NCBI GenBank assembly: GCA_964387325.1
Contig: CAYLYE010000030.1
Location: forward strand, 1-38,106
From: CAZZBK01 sp964387325
GTDB lineage: Bacteria; Planctomycetota; Planctomycetia; Pirellulales; PNKZ01
Direction: 5' to 3'
Length of the DNA: 38,106 bases
Part shown: one piece after another, positions 29,778 to 38,106 of the stretch
Numbering within the stretch: position 1 is the first letter of the stretch
Layout of the letters: each line of letters starts with the position of its first letter
Translations under genes and position numbers: made by a program
Notes under the pieces: generated by a model
Database searches by the model: none
What the model saw: only the letters and a program-made list of their open reading frames with translations
What the model was told of the DNA's origin: nothing

Positions 29778-31070
29778 TTATATTCCCGCCAATCGTTCCT
29801 TGCTGTCACCGAACTCGCTCAGTTCGAGTCCCATGCGATCCATGAGTGATAGATACAAGCTACAAAGCTTGCGGCGGTCGTTGCCCGAGTTGAGGTAATC
29901 GAGCGAGCGCCCTGTCTTGAGCGCGCCCCCCAATCCACCGGCCAGCACGAGCGGAACCTGATTGCTGTTGTGGGCGTTCCAATGCTCGGAGACGAACATC
30001 AGGCACGAGTTGTCGAGCACCGTTGCGTCTCCTTCTTGCATCTGAGCCAAGCGATCGACCAAGTAGGCGTACTGCTCGACGTGACACTGGACGATCGCCT
30101 GATACTCGGGCCCCGTATTCGAGTGTGAGTAGCTGTGGTGATCGTCGCGAATGTTGAGCGCTGGGTAGACCTGGCCCGACAAGTCGCGCGACAGCAGCAG
30201 CGACGCGACCCGCGAGCGGTCGGTCTGAAAGGCCAGTGCGATGATGTCGCTCATCAGCCGAGCGTAGTCGCGGAAGTCTTTGGGTTGGCCGGCCGGAGGA
30301 CGCTGCCCCTCGACGGCGACCTTCGGCCCCTCGTCGTCCTTGCGGCGATTGAGACGCTGCAACCGCTGCTCAACTTCGCGCACCGACGTGAGGTACTCGT
30401 CGATTTTGACCTGATCGGACTGACTGACTCGTTGTCGCAATGAGGCGGCTTCTTCGCGCACCTGATCGAGGATGCTCCCTTGCAGCTTGCCAGTCTGACT
30501 TCCGAAGAGGCTGTCGAAGGCCAGTGACGGATACAGTTCAATCGGCACGGGCGAGTTCGGACTCTGCCACGAGATGTGCGAGGCATAGATCATCGAGTAT
30601 TGGCTCTCGTGGAAGCCGCTGACGGGTTGCTCGCAGCCGAGCACCAGACTGGGGAGAAACGTCTCGTCCTCGAAATGCTTGGCGAGCTTCTGGTCCATGC
30701 TGATACCGCCGCGGATCACTCGACCGCGCTGCAAGGCAATGCCCGAGAGGATATTGCCCGCGCATTTCGCATGTCCGCCGCCGGCATTTTGATTGAACAG
30801 GCCGTTGATGACGTTGAGTTTTTCCTTGTAGCGCTCGAGTGGCGCGAGGCTCGCGCCGAGTTCCATTGCGGCGCCGTCCCCTTTCGACCACCAGATCGGC
30901 GGCGAGATACCATCGCCGATGAACATACAGGCGAACCGCTGTGGCGCTCGCGTGCGGCTAGCCGTGAATTCGCCCCCCCAGAGGTGCGCGGCTTCGAGCC
31001 ACGGCAACGACACTGACAAGCTCAAGCCTTTGAGCAGTACGCGACGGGATAGGTTGCGATCCGCGTTCAT
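29778..31070 (-). CDS. DUF1552 domain protein, Tat-type secreted
   Basis: The 430-residue product begins with a twin-arginine signal (LSRRVLLKGLSLSVSLPWLEA). The DUF1552 core is clear: RFACMFIGDGISPPIWW, LNVINGLFNQNAGGGHAKCAGNILSG, GISMDQKLAKHF, SMIYASHISW, and a late MFVSEHWNAHNSNQVPLVLAGG block. DUF1552 proteins are almost always encoded beside DUF1592/1588/1585 proteins in planctomycetes, and here the gene starts six bases after its partner ends. The fold resembles DUF1501 (phosphatase superfamily), with no known activity. It is the last gene of the minus-strand run. Confidence 0.88.
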   Translation of the reverse strand: MNADRNLSRRVLLKGLSLSVSLPWLEAAHLWGGEFTASRTRAPQRFACMFIGDGISPPIWWSKGDGAAMELGASLAPLERYKEKLNVINGLFNQNAGGGHAKCAGNILSGIALQRGRVIRGGISMDQKLAKHFEDETFLPSLVLGCEQPVSGFHESQYSMIYASHISWQSPNSPVPIELYPSLAFDSLFGSQTGKLQGSILDQVREEAASLRQRVSQSDQVKIDEYLTSVREVEQRLQRLNRRKDDEGPKVAVEGQRPPAGQPKDFRDYARLMSDIIALAFQTDRSRVASLLLSRDLSGQVYPALNIRDDHHSYSHSNTGPEYQAIVQCHVEQYAYLVDRLAQMQEGDATVLDNSCLMFVSEHWNAHNSNQVPLVLAGGLGGALKTGRSLDYLNSGNDRRKLCSLYLSLMDRMGLELSEFGDSKERLAGI

Positions 31071-31076
31071 CGTTGG

Positions 31077-34000
31077 TCATTCTCCCTGAGTTTTTGATCT
31101 AAAGCGGGCGAGGTTAAAATCGCGGCAACGCTGATTGCGGAACTGCGGACTACAGACCACGGTTTCAAACAACGTGTGAAAACGATAGCCGTCCTGACGA
31201 AGGGCCGTTTGCATCCGCTCTAATAGTTCTTGATCGGACAATTCCAACGACCGCCCTAACGCATATCCCAGAAACTTATGACACAGCGTCTTGATAAAGT
31301 CGTCGTTGCGGTGGGCCTGTAAGTATTGCAAAAACTGCGGCACTCCGCGAGAGAGTTCTCCGCTCGGGAGTTCGACGACATTGTCGACCGCCCGACCGGC
31401 TAAATCCTTGCTGCGAGCTTTACCGATCGGGTCGAACCCTTCCATCGACAATCCGATCGGGTCGAACCGCCGATGACAGCGGGCACAGGCCTCGACCTCG
31501 GTATGTTGCGCAAGCAACTGGCGAATCGTTTTACCGTCGGTCTCGGTCTCCTTGGCTGGCAGAACGGCTACATTCGCCGGCGGCGGAGGGATATGCTCGC
31601 CCAGGATCTTGTGTACGACCCAAAAGCCTCGTTTGACCGGGCTGGTCCGTTGCGGTTGCGAGTTGATCGTCAGAAAGACAGCCATCCCCAGCACACCTCC
31701 GCGGCCGTGCTCTTGAATCCGATCGACACGTTGCCACTCACCTTGGTCTGCCAGATAAGGCCAGCCGTAATGATTGGCCAACGCCTTGTTCACAAACGTC
31801 GTATCACCATACAACACGTCTGTCAGGGGTAGATTGTTTTGCACCAGATGAGTGATGAGCCTGACGGGCTCTTCGAACATCGCCTGCTTGAGTGTGTCAT
31901 TAAAGGCCGGAAACACTTGTCGGTCGACCGACTCCTCGCCTGCAAACTCTCGAAAACGCAACCATTGACCAAAGAACTCGAGCGATACGCCACGGACCTT
32001 CGGGTCGGCTAGCATGCGACGCGTTTGTTGACGCAGTGTTGCTTCATCCGAGAGCTTGCCGGCCTTGGCGAGTGTGATGAGTTCCGCGTCGGGCATCGAC
32101 GACCAAAGGAAATAACTCAACCGTGAGGCGAGCGAAAGATCGGCAAGCGGCTTGACCGTATCGCCCTCGGGCGGCACGTCGATGCGGCAGCAAAAATGTG
32201 GCGAGACGAGCACACTCGTCAGCACGCCGCGTACCGCTTGCTCGATACCGTACTCCGCTTGCTGACAAGTCGACTCATAGAAGGTCTCGATCCGTCGCAG
32301 CTCCCCCGGCGTCAATGGACGCCGATAAGCACGCTCGGCAAACTCGATCAGTTGTCGTAAGTAGATTGGCTTTGCTTGGGCAAATTGCGCTCCGCGATGT
32401 TTGAGCCCCTGGCGAATTTCAGCAAAGAACAAATGAATCGGATGCTCGGCCAACTTGAGGGCATCCGGCTTAACTCCCGATCGCGCCAAGTACACCTGCT
32501 CAAAACGTTCGAGCATCGCGTCCTTGACCAACTCGGGGTCTTCCTCTTTGAACTCATTGAAGTCGGAATGTTTGAGAAAGTTTCGCTCGCTCCGTTCGAA
32601 GAACACGAATCCCCGGAGCATTTTCTCCGTCACGCCGGTCGAAAAGTACAATTCGTCCCACAGGCGATTCAACTCGCGATTCTCTACATCACTCAGCACT
32701 TGTTGGCACAAGGGCTGATCGTCGCGAAAGAAGCCTTCGATCAGATGGAAGCCCGAAGACAGGCCACGTGTGCCATCGACATACACGAACCGATTGGGAA
32801 ACGCTCGGCAGAGCTGCGTGCTTGAGGCACGATATTTCTGCGCGAGCTGGCTTTCAGGATCGATCAGCAGTGTGGCAAACTCGTTGGGCGCGGCGGAACG
32901 GTTGGCTACGGTCATCCGCACGGCCGACTGGCGAGTGTGTGCGCGATCGAGTGACGCGGAGACATAAAATCGAATGTCCTGGCGATCACCGAACGCAGCC
33001 GTTGGGACGCTGATAACCAACGGCATGGAAGTCGAGAGTACCACGCCCTTCGCGTCGATCGCATGCCCCAGCGGATGCTGGCCGACATCGAGTTGCTTGA
33101 GCTGCTCGGGAGCGTGGGTTTCCAGCAGCTTGAGCAGCGACATACTCTGGTTGTTGGCTGGTCGATAATTCTCGGGTGTCTGCGTACTGAAATTCAAATC
33201 GCCGAGGATGACGTACGACGGTTCCGCGGCTCGAGAGAAGTTCACAGCTTGCAGGTGAATCTCGACCGATGTTCGCTTGGACAACTGTTGGTAGTCGACA
33301 TGAAATAAATTGCGATCGGAGATCATCGACTCATCAAAGGTCTGGCGGGCAGCCGCTGTTTTCTTGCGGCGATCCATGTGCTGTACCGGTGCATTGCCGG
33401 CATTCGAGACAATGGCCGCCGTCTCCTTTGAGCACAGATGCCTGCTCGCACGACGGATCGAGTCGGCCAGAGCACGGACTTGATTGCCGAGCGCGGGAGG
33501 AGCCACGGGCTTCATTAAATCCGCCGGTGGAGACAGGGACTGCCACTCGCGTCGTATCGCACCCAGATAAAACGGATCGTCGAGCGTCCCGACTTGGATC
33601 GTGTCCCACAGCAGCTTGAAATACTTCGGACTGAGTTTGTGCTCGATCGCCCATGATTCCAAAGAGGTCGCCTGATGCGCGGGGACTCGATAGCGATACG
33701 ACCAAACGGCGGCGAGGTATTTTTCATAGTCGACGTCATGCTCTTCGTAGAAGCGAATCACCTCTTGCTCGAAGAGCTTGGCTTGATCGGCAAACGTGAC
33801 CACCGGATACGGCGCGAATCGCATGCCGGTCGGGGTGAGCGCGACATGCTCGGCCACGTGTTGCGCCGCGGCATAATACTTCTTGAAGAGATTGGGCGAA
33901 ATCACCAGCGCTTCGCCGGTATTGTTAAAGCCCTCGCCCGAGGCCGGGTCGAGCGGAAACGAATCCGCGGGCCGAATGTCGACTCCGGTCAAATCGCGAA

Positions 34001-34394
34001 TCGTGTAGTTGTACTCGGCATTGGTGAGTCGCCGTGGTAGCACTACCCCAGGGTCGCCGGAGAGCTTCTTGGCTTCGGCGGTCATGAGCGATTCGATTGC
34101 GCGGAGGGCCTCGGTTCGCTGGGCGGCCGTGGGTTGCTTGGCCTTCGCGGGGGGCATCTCCTCTTTCTTCAGAAAGGTGAGGACGTGCTCCCACTGGCGA
34201 AAATTCTCGGCGACCGTCGCACTTGACGTATACCGGGTGAGATCCAATTCCCCTTCGCTCTTCTTTGCGTTGTGACACTCGAAGCAGAATTGCCGCACGA
34301 AAGGGACGACCTGCTGCACGAATACCTCTTGGGCACTGAGCCGAGGCGTCGAGTAGATTGCAAGCACCAACGAAAAGGCGAAAACATGCCGCAT
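31077..34394 (-). CDS. PSCyt/DUF1587/DUF1595/DUF1592/DUF1588/DUF1585 protein
   Basis: The 1105-residue product has a signal peptide (MRHVFAFSLVLAIYSTPRLSAQ), a cytochrome-like segment with CFECH (C37, C40, H41), a DUF1587-like block (RRLTNAEYNYTIRDLTGVDI), a long middle region without a clear family, a DUF1595 block (LIEFAERAYRRPLTPGELRRI), DUF1592 (SLASRLSYFLWSSMPDAEL), DUF1588 with a second CxxCH (CARCHRRFDPIGLSMEGFDPIG; C970, C973, H974), and a C-terminal DUF1585. It is longer than many relatives, and the middle insertion (about 200-650) is the reason. Two haem-type motifs suggest a periplasmic c-type cytochrome-like role, but the reaction is unknown. The start at 34394 is set by the signal peptide; the frame is open to 34529. 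It is coupled to the DUF1552 gene with a six-base gap. Confidence 0.88.
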   Translation of the reverse strand: MRHVFAFSLVLAIYSTPRLSAQEVFVQQVVPFVRQFCFECHNAKKSEGELDLTRYTSSATVAENFRQWEHVLTFLKKEEMPPAKAKQPTAAQRTEALRAIESLMTAEAKKLSGDPGVVLPRRLTNAEYNYTIRDLTGVDIRPADSFPLDPASGEGFNNTGEALVISPNLFKKYYAAAQHVAEHVALTPTGMRFAPYPVVTFADQAKLFEQEVIRFYEEHDVDYEKYLAAVWSYRYRVPAHQATSLESWAIEHKLSPKYFKLLWDTIQVGTLDDPFYLGAIRREWQSLSPPADLMKPVAPPALGNQVRALADSIRRASRHLCSKETAAIVSNAGNAPVQHMDRRKKTAAARQTFDESMISDRNLFHVDYQQLSKRTSVEIHLQAVNFSRAAEPSYVILGDLNFSTQTPENYRPANNQSMSLLKLLETHAPEQLKQLDVGQHPLGHAIDAKGVVLSTSMPLVISVPTAAFGDRQDIRFYVSASLDRAHTRQSAVRMTVANRSAAPNEFATLLIDPESQLAQKYRASSTQLCRAFPNRFVYVDGTRGLSSGFHLIEGFFRDDQPLCQQVLSDVENRELNRLWDELYFSTGVTEKMLRGFVFFERSERNFLKHSDFNEFKEEDPELVKDAMLERFEQVYLARSGVKPDALKLAEHPIHLFFAEIRQGLKHRGAQFAQAKPIYLRQLIEFAERAYRRPLTPGELRRIETFYESTCQQAEYGIEQAVRGVLTSVLVSPHFCCRIDVPPEGDTVKPLADLSLASRLSYFLWSSMPDAELITLAKAGKLSDEATLRQQTRRMLADPKVRGVSLEFFGQWLRFREFAGEESVDRQVFPAFNDTLKQAMFEEPVRLITHLVQNNLPLTDVLYGDTTFVNKALANHYGWPYLADQGEWQRVDRIQEHGRGGVLGMAVFLTINSQPQRTSPVKRGFWVVHKILGEHIPPPPANVAVLPAKETETDGKTIRQLLAQHTEVEACARCHRRFDPIGLSMEGFDPIGKARSKDLAGRAVDNVVELPSGELSRGVPQFLQYLQAHRNDDFIKTLCHKFLGYALGRSLELSDQELLERMQTALRQDGYRFHTLFETVVCSPQFRNQRCRDFNLARFRSKTQGE

Positions 34395-34532
34395 GAATGA
34401 CACTCGAAAGCAGGCAAGAACAGTCAGGTGGGAGGCACTGAGCCGGGCGGGGCAACGCTCCCATTGTAACCAGCCATTGACACTCCTGCACACATTTCCC
34501 AGCCCACTGCCGAGACTCGACGCAGCCAAGTG

Positions 34533-35825
34533 TTACCCCCACAGCCCGGTGAGCCGTTCTTTAACCGGAAATTCCAACGGGAACTTCTTGCTGAACGGGT
34601 GCTCGCTGATGCCAGCATGGGCGCGGAGCGCTTCGTGAATATGTTCCGGTCGCACGCGCACTCCCTGGTCAGGATCCAATGCCATCGTTTGCGGATGGAT
34701 CGGGACGTGAAACAGCTTGTCGTCGGTCGCGCCGAGCACGCGATTGCCTTTGATCGCGCGACCGAGAAACATGATCGAACCGATCGACCAATGATCCTTA
34801 CCATTGCCCGCGTTGTAATTAGGGGTTCGTCCCATCTCGCTTTGCACGATCACGACCAGTTGCTCACGAATCTTTAGCTCCTCAGCGCGATGGATCAGGT
34901 AGGCGATGCCGGAGAGAAACTCGGGGATCAACTTCATCTGGTCTGAATCGTTATTGGCGTGGCTGTCGAACTGACCGATCGACAGATTTGCACTGACACA
35001 CACGCCCGCCTTGAACGACGAGAGCGCGATGTCGACCTGCTGCGACAGCCGCTCTTTCGGCATTGTTTGCGGAATATGCGGAGTGACGCGCTCGAGCGAT
35101 TTCGAATTCACTTGAGCTGCATAGAGCATGTTCTGCGCCCGTTCGAGTCGAGGGAGATTGGTTTGCTCGATGCGGGCTTGATACGTCTCGGCCAGAGCTC
35201 GTTCGATCCGATCCAGAGCGAACGGATCGTGATACGGTGATCGCGCGTTCCCTTCGATCGCGTCGGCGTTGGCAATTTTCTGCAACGAGGGGATGTACGG
35301 CACGCGCGACATGGCGACGACATTGCCCGTGGCGGAGTAATTACCAAACGTGAGAAACGCCAGCGGGCAGCTCGGCCCTTTGCACGCAGCCACAAGCGCG
35401 GCAAACGTCGGGTACGCCAGACTGTCGAGTTTGCCCGTGGCCATGTAACGGGCACCGGGCGAGTGATTGTTCACCGCATAGTCCAAGCCATTGAGCACGA
35501 GCAGTTCGTCTCCAAACTCGGCGTAGAAATCTTCGTTGCTCAGGCCACCCGATTTGTGCTTTGCGGTCGGGGCGTATTTGTGCGCGCCACGGGTCAGGAT
35601 GTCTCCTTCGCCGTAGAGGCGGTTCATGCCATTGATCCCCTTCGGGTCCATCAAGTAGGTCGTGTCCCAGCCACCGGAGGCATTGAAGACGATGTAATAC
35701 GGGCCCGGATACGGCTCGTCCTGCGGCGCGGCGCTAGCCCTTTCGGGTAATACCCAGGGAACGGTCAGTCCCAGGCCGGCCGAGCCACAGAGCCTAAGAA
35801 AATCGCGGCGGGATGAATCACTCAT
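34533..35825 (-). CDS. DUF1501-type secreted protein
   Basis: The 430-residue product starts MSDSSRRDFLRLCGSAGLGLTVPW with a twin-arginine signal. The mature part resembles DUF1501 in layout: YYIVFNASGGWDTTYLMDP at the start of the fold, AVNNHSPGARYMATG, SIGQFDSHANNDSDQMK, and VVIVQSEMGRTPNYNAGNGKDHW near the C-terminus, with His and Asp residues in metal-site positions of the alkaline phosphatase fold. It is more divergent than the 8285 copy. The ATG overlaps the stop of the preceding cytochrome-like gene by eight bases (ATGAGTGA), which indicates translational coupling and fixes the start; the longer frame to 36029 lies within the upstream gene. Function unknown. Confidence 0.83.
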   Translation of the reverse strand: MSDSSRRDFLRLCGSAGLGLTVPWVLPERASAAPQDEPYPGPYYIVFNASGGWDTTYLMDPKGINGMNRLYGEGDILTRGAHKYAPTAKHKSGGLSNEDFYAEFGDELLVLNGLDYAVNNHSPGARYMATGKLDSLAYPTFAALVAACKGPSCPLAFLTFGNYSATGNVVAMSRVPYIPSLQKIANADAIEGNARSPYHDPFALDRIERALAETYQARIEQTNLPRLERAQNMLYAAQVNSKSLERVTPHIPQTMPKERLSQQVDIALSSFKAGVCVSANLSIGQFDSHANNDSDQMKLIPEFLSGIAYLIHRAEELKIREQLVVIVQSEMGRTPNYNAGNGKDHWSIGSIMFLGRAIKGNRVLGATDDKLFHVPIHPQTMALDPDQGVRVRPEHIHEALRAHAGISEHPFSKKFPLEFPVKERLTGLWG

Positions 35826-38106
35826 AGAGAAACTCTTGGCGGCGAAGAAGGTACGTGACCACGGCACGCCAGGATCGAATGGCGTAATGCGTATCTTCGG
35901 GAGGCGGAGGAGTGGTCTGTCGACAATGATAGCGTTCGAGCTTTTCGAGCCCCTTCTGCTGCGAGGCTTCCTCGACAACGCCGGCGAAGAGGTTAAATGT
36001 TCGGCCCACCTCGACCGAGTCGACATCATCGTAGCGGCCCAAGATACGCTCGTGTAAATAGGCTATCGCCCGGCGAATGTCGGCATCTTCCGCGGCGGAT
36101 TTTCCCGGCACGACCGTGTGTTCGATCGTGGGAAACAACAGGCGATCGTTCATGGGCCGGCCGAAGTCGCGTCCTGTTTGCTTGCAGGCCATGTCGTTGG
36201 ACATGATTCGCTGGATGGCCCCCATCGCACCGCTGGGGTCGCTGGCCCGATCCGTGACTTCTTTCGAGTCGATGCCCCCGTAGAGCATTGCCATTTGATC
36301 GTTGAGTCGGCCCCAGCGCTCTCCAAACACCGCTTTAAGTTTGCGCTCGAGTTGTTCCGGGGCAAGCATCCGCACCAAAGCGAGATCGTCCAACTCGGCC
36401 AGTCGACAAGGCTCGTTCACGGAGGTCTCAATCCCATCGGCACGATAAAAGTCGGAGACAATCCAATCCTTGAAAACCTGCTTTAGATTGAACTGCGAGG
36501 CCGCGAACACTCCGGCGATACGATCAATTTCGCGTCGCTGTTCGCGATAGGCTCGCTGCCGGGCCGGATAAAGCGGATCGTCAATCGCTTTGGGAGGGAG
36601 CAATGTCTTTCGACCGGTCAGGATATAATAAACGTGTTCGACCATCGCCACGGCAAATCGCGGATCCTTGGCCGTTCGCTCGCCAAGCCATTGCAATGCG
36701 CGCCAGCGATCGTCGGCCGGCAGCTCCTCGCCCTCGAATCCGGCGACAAACATGTCCTTGAACCACCCCTCCTTGCGCCGTCCGTATACGCCCTGATCGG
36801 CAAAGCGCCAGTAGTCTTGGAACAGCCCCGCGATCGGGTCGATCGTTTTGTGACAGACGACACACTCGGCCGCCTGCATGGTCGGGATCTCATACTTGGC
36901 CGTGACCGCCGCGGCATCGGAGACCCGCGCCGCCAACTCGAGCGCGTCGATCCCCAGGAAATGCTGATAGAACATCCGGGCCCGCAGCCGATTGCGATTC
37001 GTCTCGGTTGTCGGGAACCGGCTCAGATACTGGAACGTGCTTAATAAGCCCGCGTGCGGATAAAAGCCCGACGGCGAATCCTGATTGTTCGACTTATTGC
37101 GCCCAACCAGCGATTTGAGCTTTACCGGTATGTACTCAAACGGATCGTCGGGATCTTTGAACTGATCCTTGATCTCATCGAACATACCGTACCCACGCGC
37201 CGAGAACGGCGAGACCATGATGTAGTCGGCGGTCACAATTTCGGTAAATGGAAGATCGTTCCGCACGATGTGCTCGATGAGTTTCATCGGCTCGCCGAGG
37301 AGTGACTGCCGGTAGTCGGCCGCTAGCTTGTAGCCTGCCTTGCGACGTTCGTTTTCGTCTTTGATATGGCTCAAGTCATGTTTCTGATACCAATGTCGGT
37401 TGGCAAAATGCTCATACGACAGCACGCTCTGATCGGCATTGCCGTCAATTCCCAACGTCAGGAAGATGTCGTTAAACCCTTCGCGGAGTCGATCGTAAAA
37501 TGCTTGCTCCTGAAACAGTCCATCCAGCAGGCCCGGCAAAGCGGACAGCCCTTGCTTGTGGATCGTTTCGAGTTCGCTAGCCGTGGGGAGCCGACCGGCG
37601 AGCGACAACGTGGCGCGCCGCAACAAGCGACGATCGTCGAGCATCGCAATGCCGTCGAAAAATGGGGGCGCATTCGAGTCGTCGGCCACCGCAGGCAGCG
37701 AAGCAGCTTGGCTCGTCGTTCGGCTCACAAAGTCGGCCAGGATTCGGTAACCGGTCGAGTCAGCCGGCAGCACGACATCGCCACCGTGATCGAGCCCGCC
37801 GGTCACTTTGAGCAGCAAACGGGATTGGTCCCCTGCTTTGAGCTGGGCCATTTCCACAAAGGCACGACGATTATCCCGCAACGCTTCGTCTCGCGTTTTG
37901 CCCGTCACACGCTGCGGGTCGCGCAGCACGAACCGACTTTTCTCGGCGTCGCCACCGGTCTTGTGACAGGTCAAGCAGCGGGCAGCCCCCACCTTGCTCC
38001 AGACCTCGTCGATAAAGTAATCGTCCACCGCGGCCGCACAGCCAGAGATCGCCCTAGGTTTCGGCTCGTCGGCTCGAACCAAACAAACGGCGCTGCTAAG
38101 ACTGGC
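35818..38106 (-). CDS. Cytochrome-like secreted protein, DUF1592/DUF1588-related (5' end cut by the window edge)
   Basis: The readable part covers about 760 residues and is open to the right edge, where codons for ASLSSAVCLVRADEP look like the end of a signal peptide; the true start is outside the window. Two CxxCH motifs are present: CLTCHK near the N-terminus and CVVCHKTIDPIAG in the C-terminal half. The blocks EPMKLIEHIVRNDLPFTEI and GLLSTFQYLSRFP before the second CxxCH parallel EPVRLITHLVQNNLPLTDV and the DUF1588 region of the 31077 protein, so the two are distant paralogues. It leads the minus-strand run and is translationally coupled to the DUF1501-type gene. It is probably a periplasmic c-type cytochrome-like protein; the reaction is unknown. 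Confidence 0.8.
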   Translation of the reverse strand, partial: ASLSSAVCLVRADEPKPRAISGCAAAVDDYFIDEVWSKVGAARCLTCHKTGGDAEKSRFVLRDPQRVTGKTRDEALRDNRRAFVEMAQLKAGDQSRLLLKVTGGLDHGGDVVLPADSTGYRILADFVSRTTSQAASLPAVADDSNAPPFFDGIAMLDDRRLLRRATLSLAGRLPTASELETIHKQGLSALPGLLDGLFQEQAFYDRLREGFNDIFLTLGIDGNADQSVLSYEHFANRHWYQKHDLSHIKDENERRKAGYKLAADYRQSLLGEPMKLIEHIVRNDLPFTEIVTADYIMVSPFSARGYGMFDEIKDQFKDPDDPFEYIPVKLKSLVGRNKSNNQDSPSGFYPHAGLLSTFQYLSRFPTTETNRNRLRARMFYQHFLGIDALELAARVSDAAAVTAKYEIPTMQAAECVVCHKTIDPIAGLFQDYWRFADQGVYGRRKEGWFKDMFVAGFEGEELPADDRWRALQWLGERTAKDPRFAVAMVEHVYYILTGRKTLLPPKAIDDPLYPARQRAYREQRREIDRIAGVFAASQFNLKQVFKDWIVSDFYRADGIETSVNEPCRLAELDDLALVRMLAPEQLERKLKAVFGERWGRLNDQMAMLYGGIDSKEVTDRASDPSGAMGAIQRIMSNDMACKQTGRDFGRPMNDRLLFPTIEHTVVPGKSAAEDADIRRAIAYLHERILGRYDDVDSVEVGRTFNLFAGVVEEASQQKGLEKLERYHCRQTTPPPPEDTHYAIRSWRAVVTYLLRRQEFLYE

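Noticed and set aside
1..38106. CRISPR array, IS element or prophage
   Set aside because: No regularly spaced direct repeats, no transposase or phage gene, and no flanking terminal inverted repeats were found.

Overview
The window comes from a Planctomycetota chromosome, most likely the Pirellulales group. I infer this from the gene families, not from a database search: planctomycete-type cytochrome (PSCyt), DUF1501, DUF1549/1553, DUF1552 and DUF1592/1588/1585 proteins, a DUF5117-type metzincin, Tat-like signals on several secreted proteins, a degenerate J-domain/MshEN fusion and Lys/Ala-rich small proteins. GC content looks moderately high. There is no phage, IS element, CRISPR array, rRNA or confident tRNA, so this is core and accessory chromosome rather than a mobile island.

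Layout, left to right. 1-5.2 kb: a secreted GH105-type glycosidase, a convergent class-I amidotransferase-like protein that has lost its cysteine, an OleA-like condensing enzyme convergent with FabI, and a tiny pilin-like protein. 5.3-9.7 kb: a Tat-exported Gfo/Idh/MocA oxidoreductase, a hairpin repeat, a small acidic/basic protein, the J-like/MshEN membrane protein and a DUF1501 protein. 9.8-14.3 kb: a large secreted zinc metalloprotease with a clear terminator, a divergent APH-like kinase and a GmhB-type phosphatase. 14.6-18.5 kb: a minus-strand operon ybeY-recO-BamD-like-LptE-like, with a methyltransferase upstream. This joins RNA maturation and DNA repair to outer-membrane assembly.

18.5-24 kb: a 20-residue Lys/Ala peptide gene with an excellent ribosome-binding site and its own terminator, then a promoter-led pair encoding a DUF1549/DUF1553 cytochrome-like protein and a PPC-domain secreted protein. 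24-29.7 kb: NadB, EttA, a TPR lipoprotein, a small unknown protein, an intergenic block that folds into several perfect stems and ends in a textbook terminator (candidate non-coding RNA), and a DUF2582 winged-helix protein. 29.8-38.1 kb: four minus-strand genes forming two matched pairs (cytochrome-like/DUF1501 and DUF1592-type/DUF1552). The first gene runs off the right edge.

The items most worth following are the structured RNA candidate at 29048-29340, the 20-residue basic peptide at 18757-18819, the cysteine-less C26 protein, and the J-like/MshEN fusion. Five putative promoters share an 18-base spacer. Starts were moved inward from the longest open frame where family N-termini, signal peptides or a ribosome-binding site favoured it.
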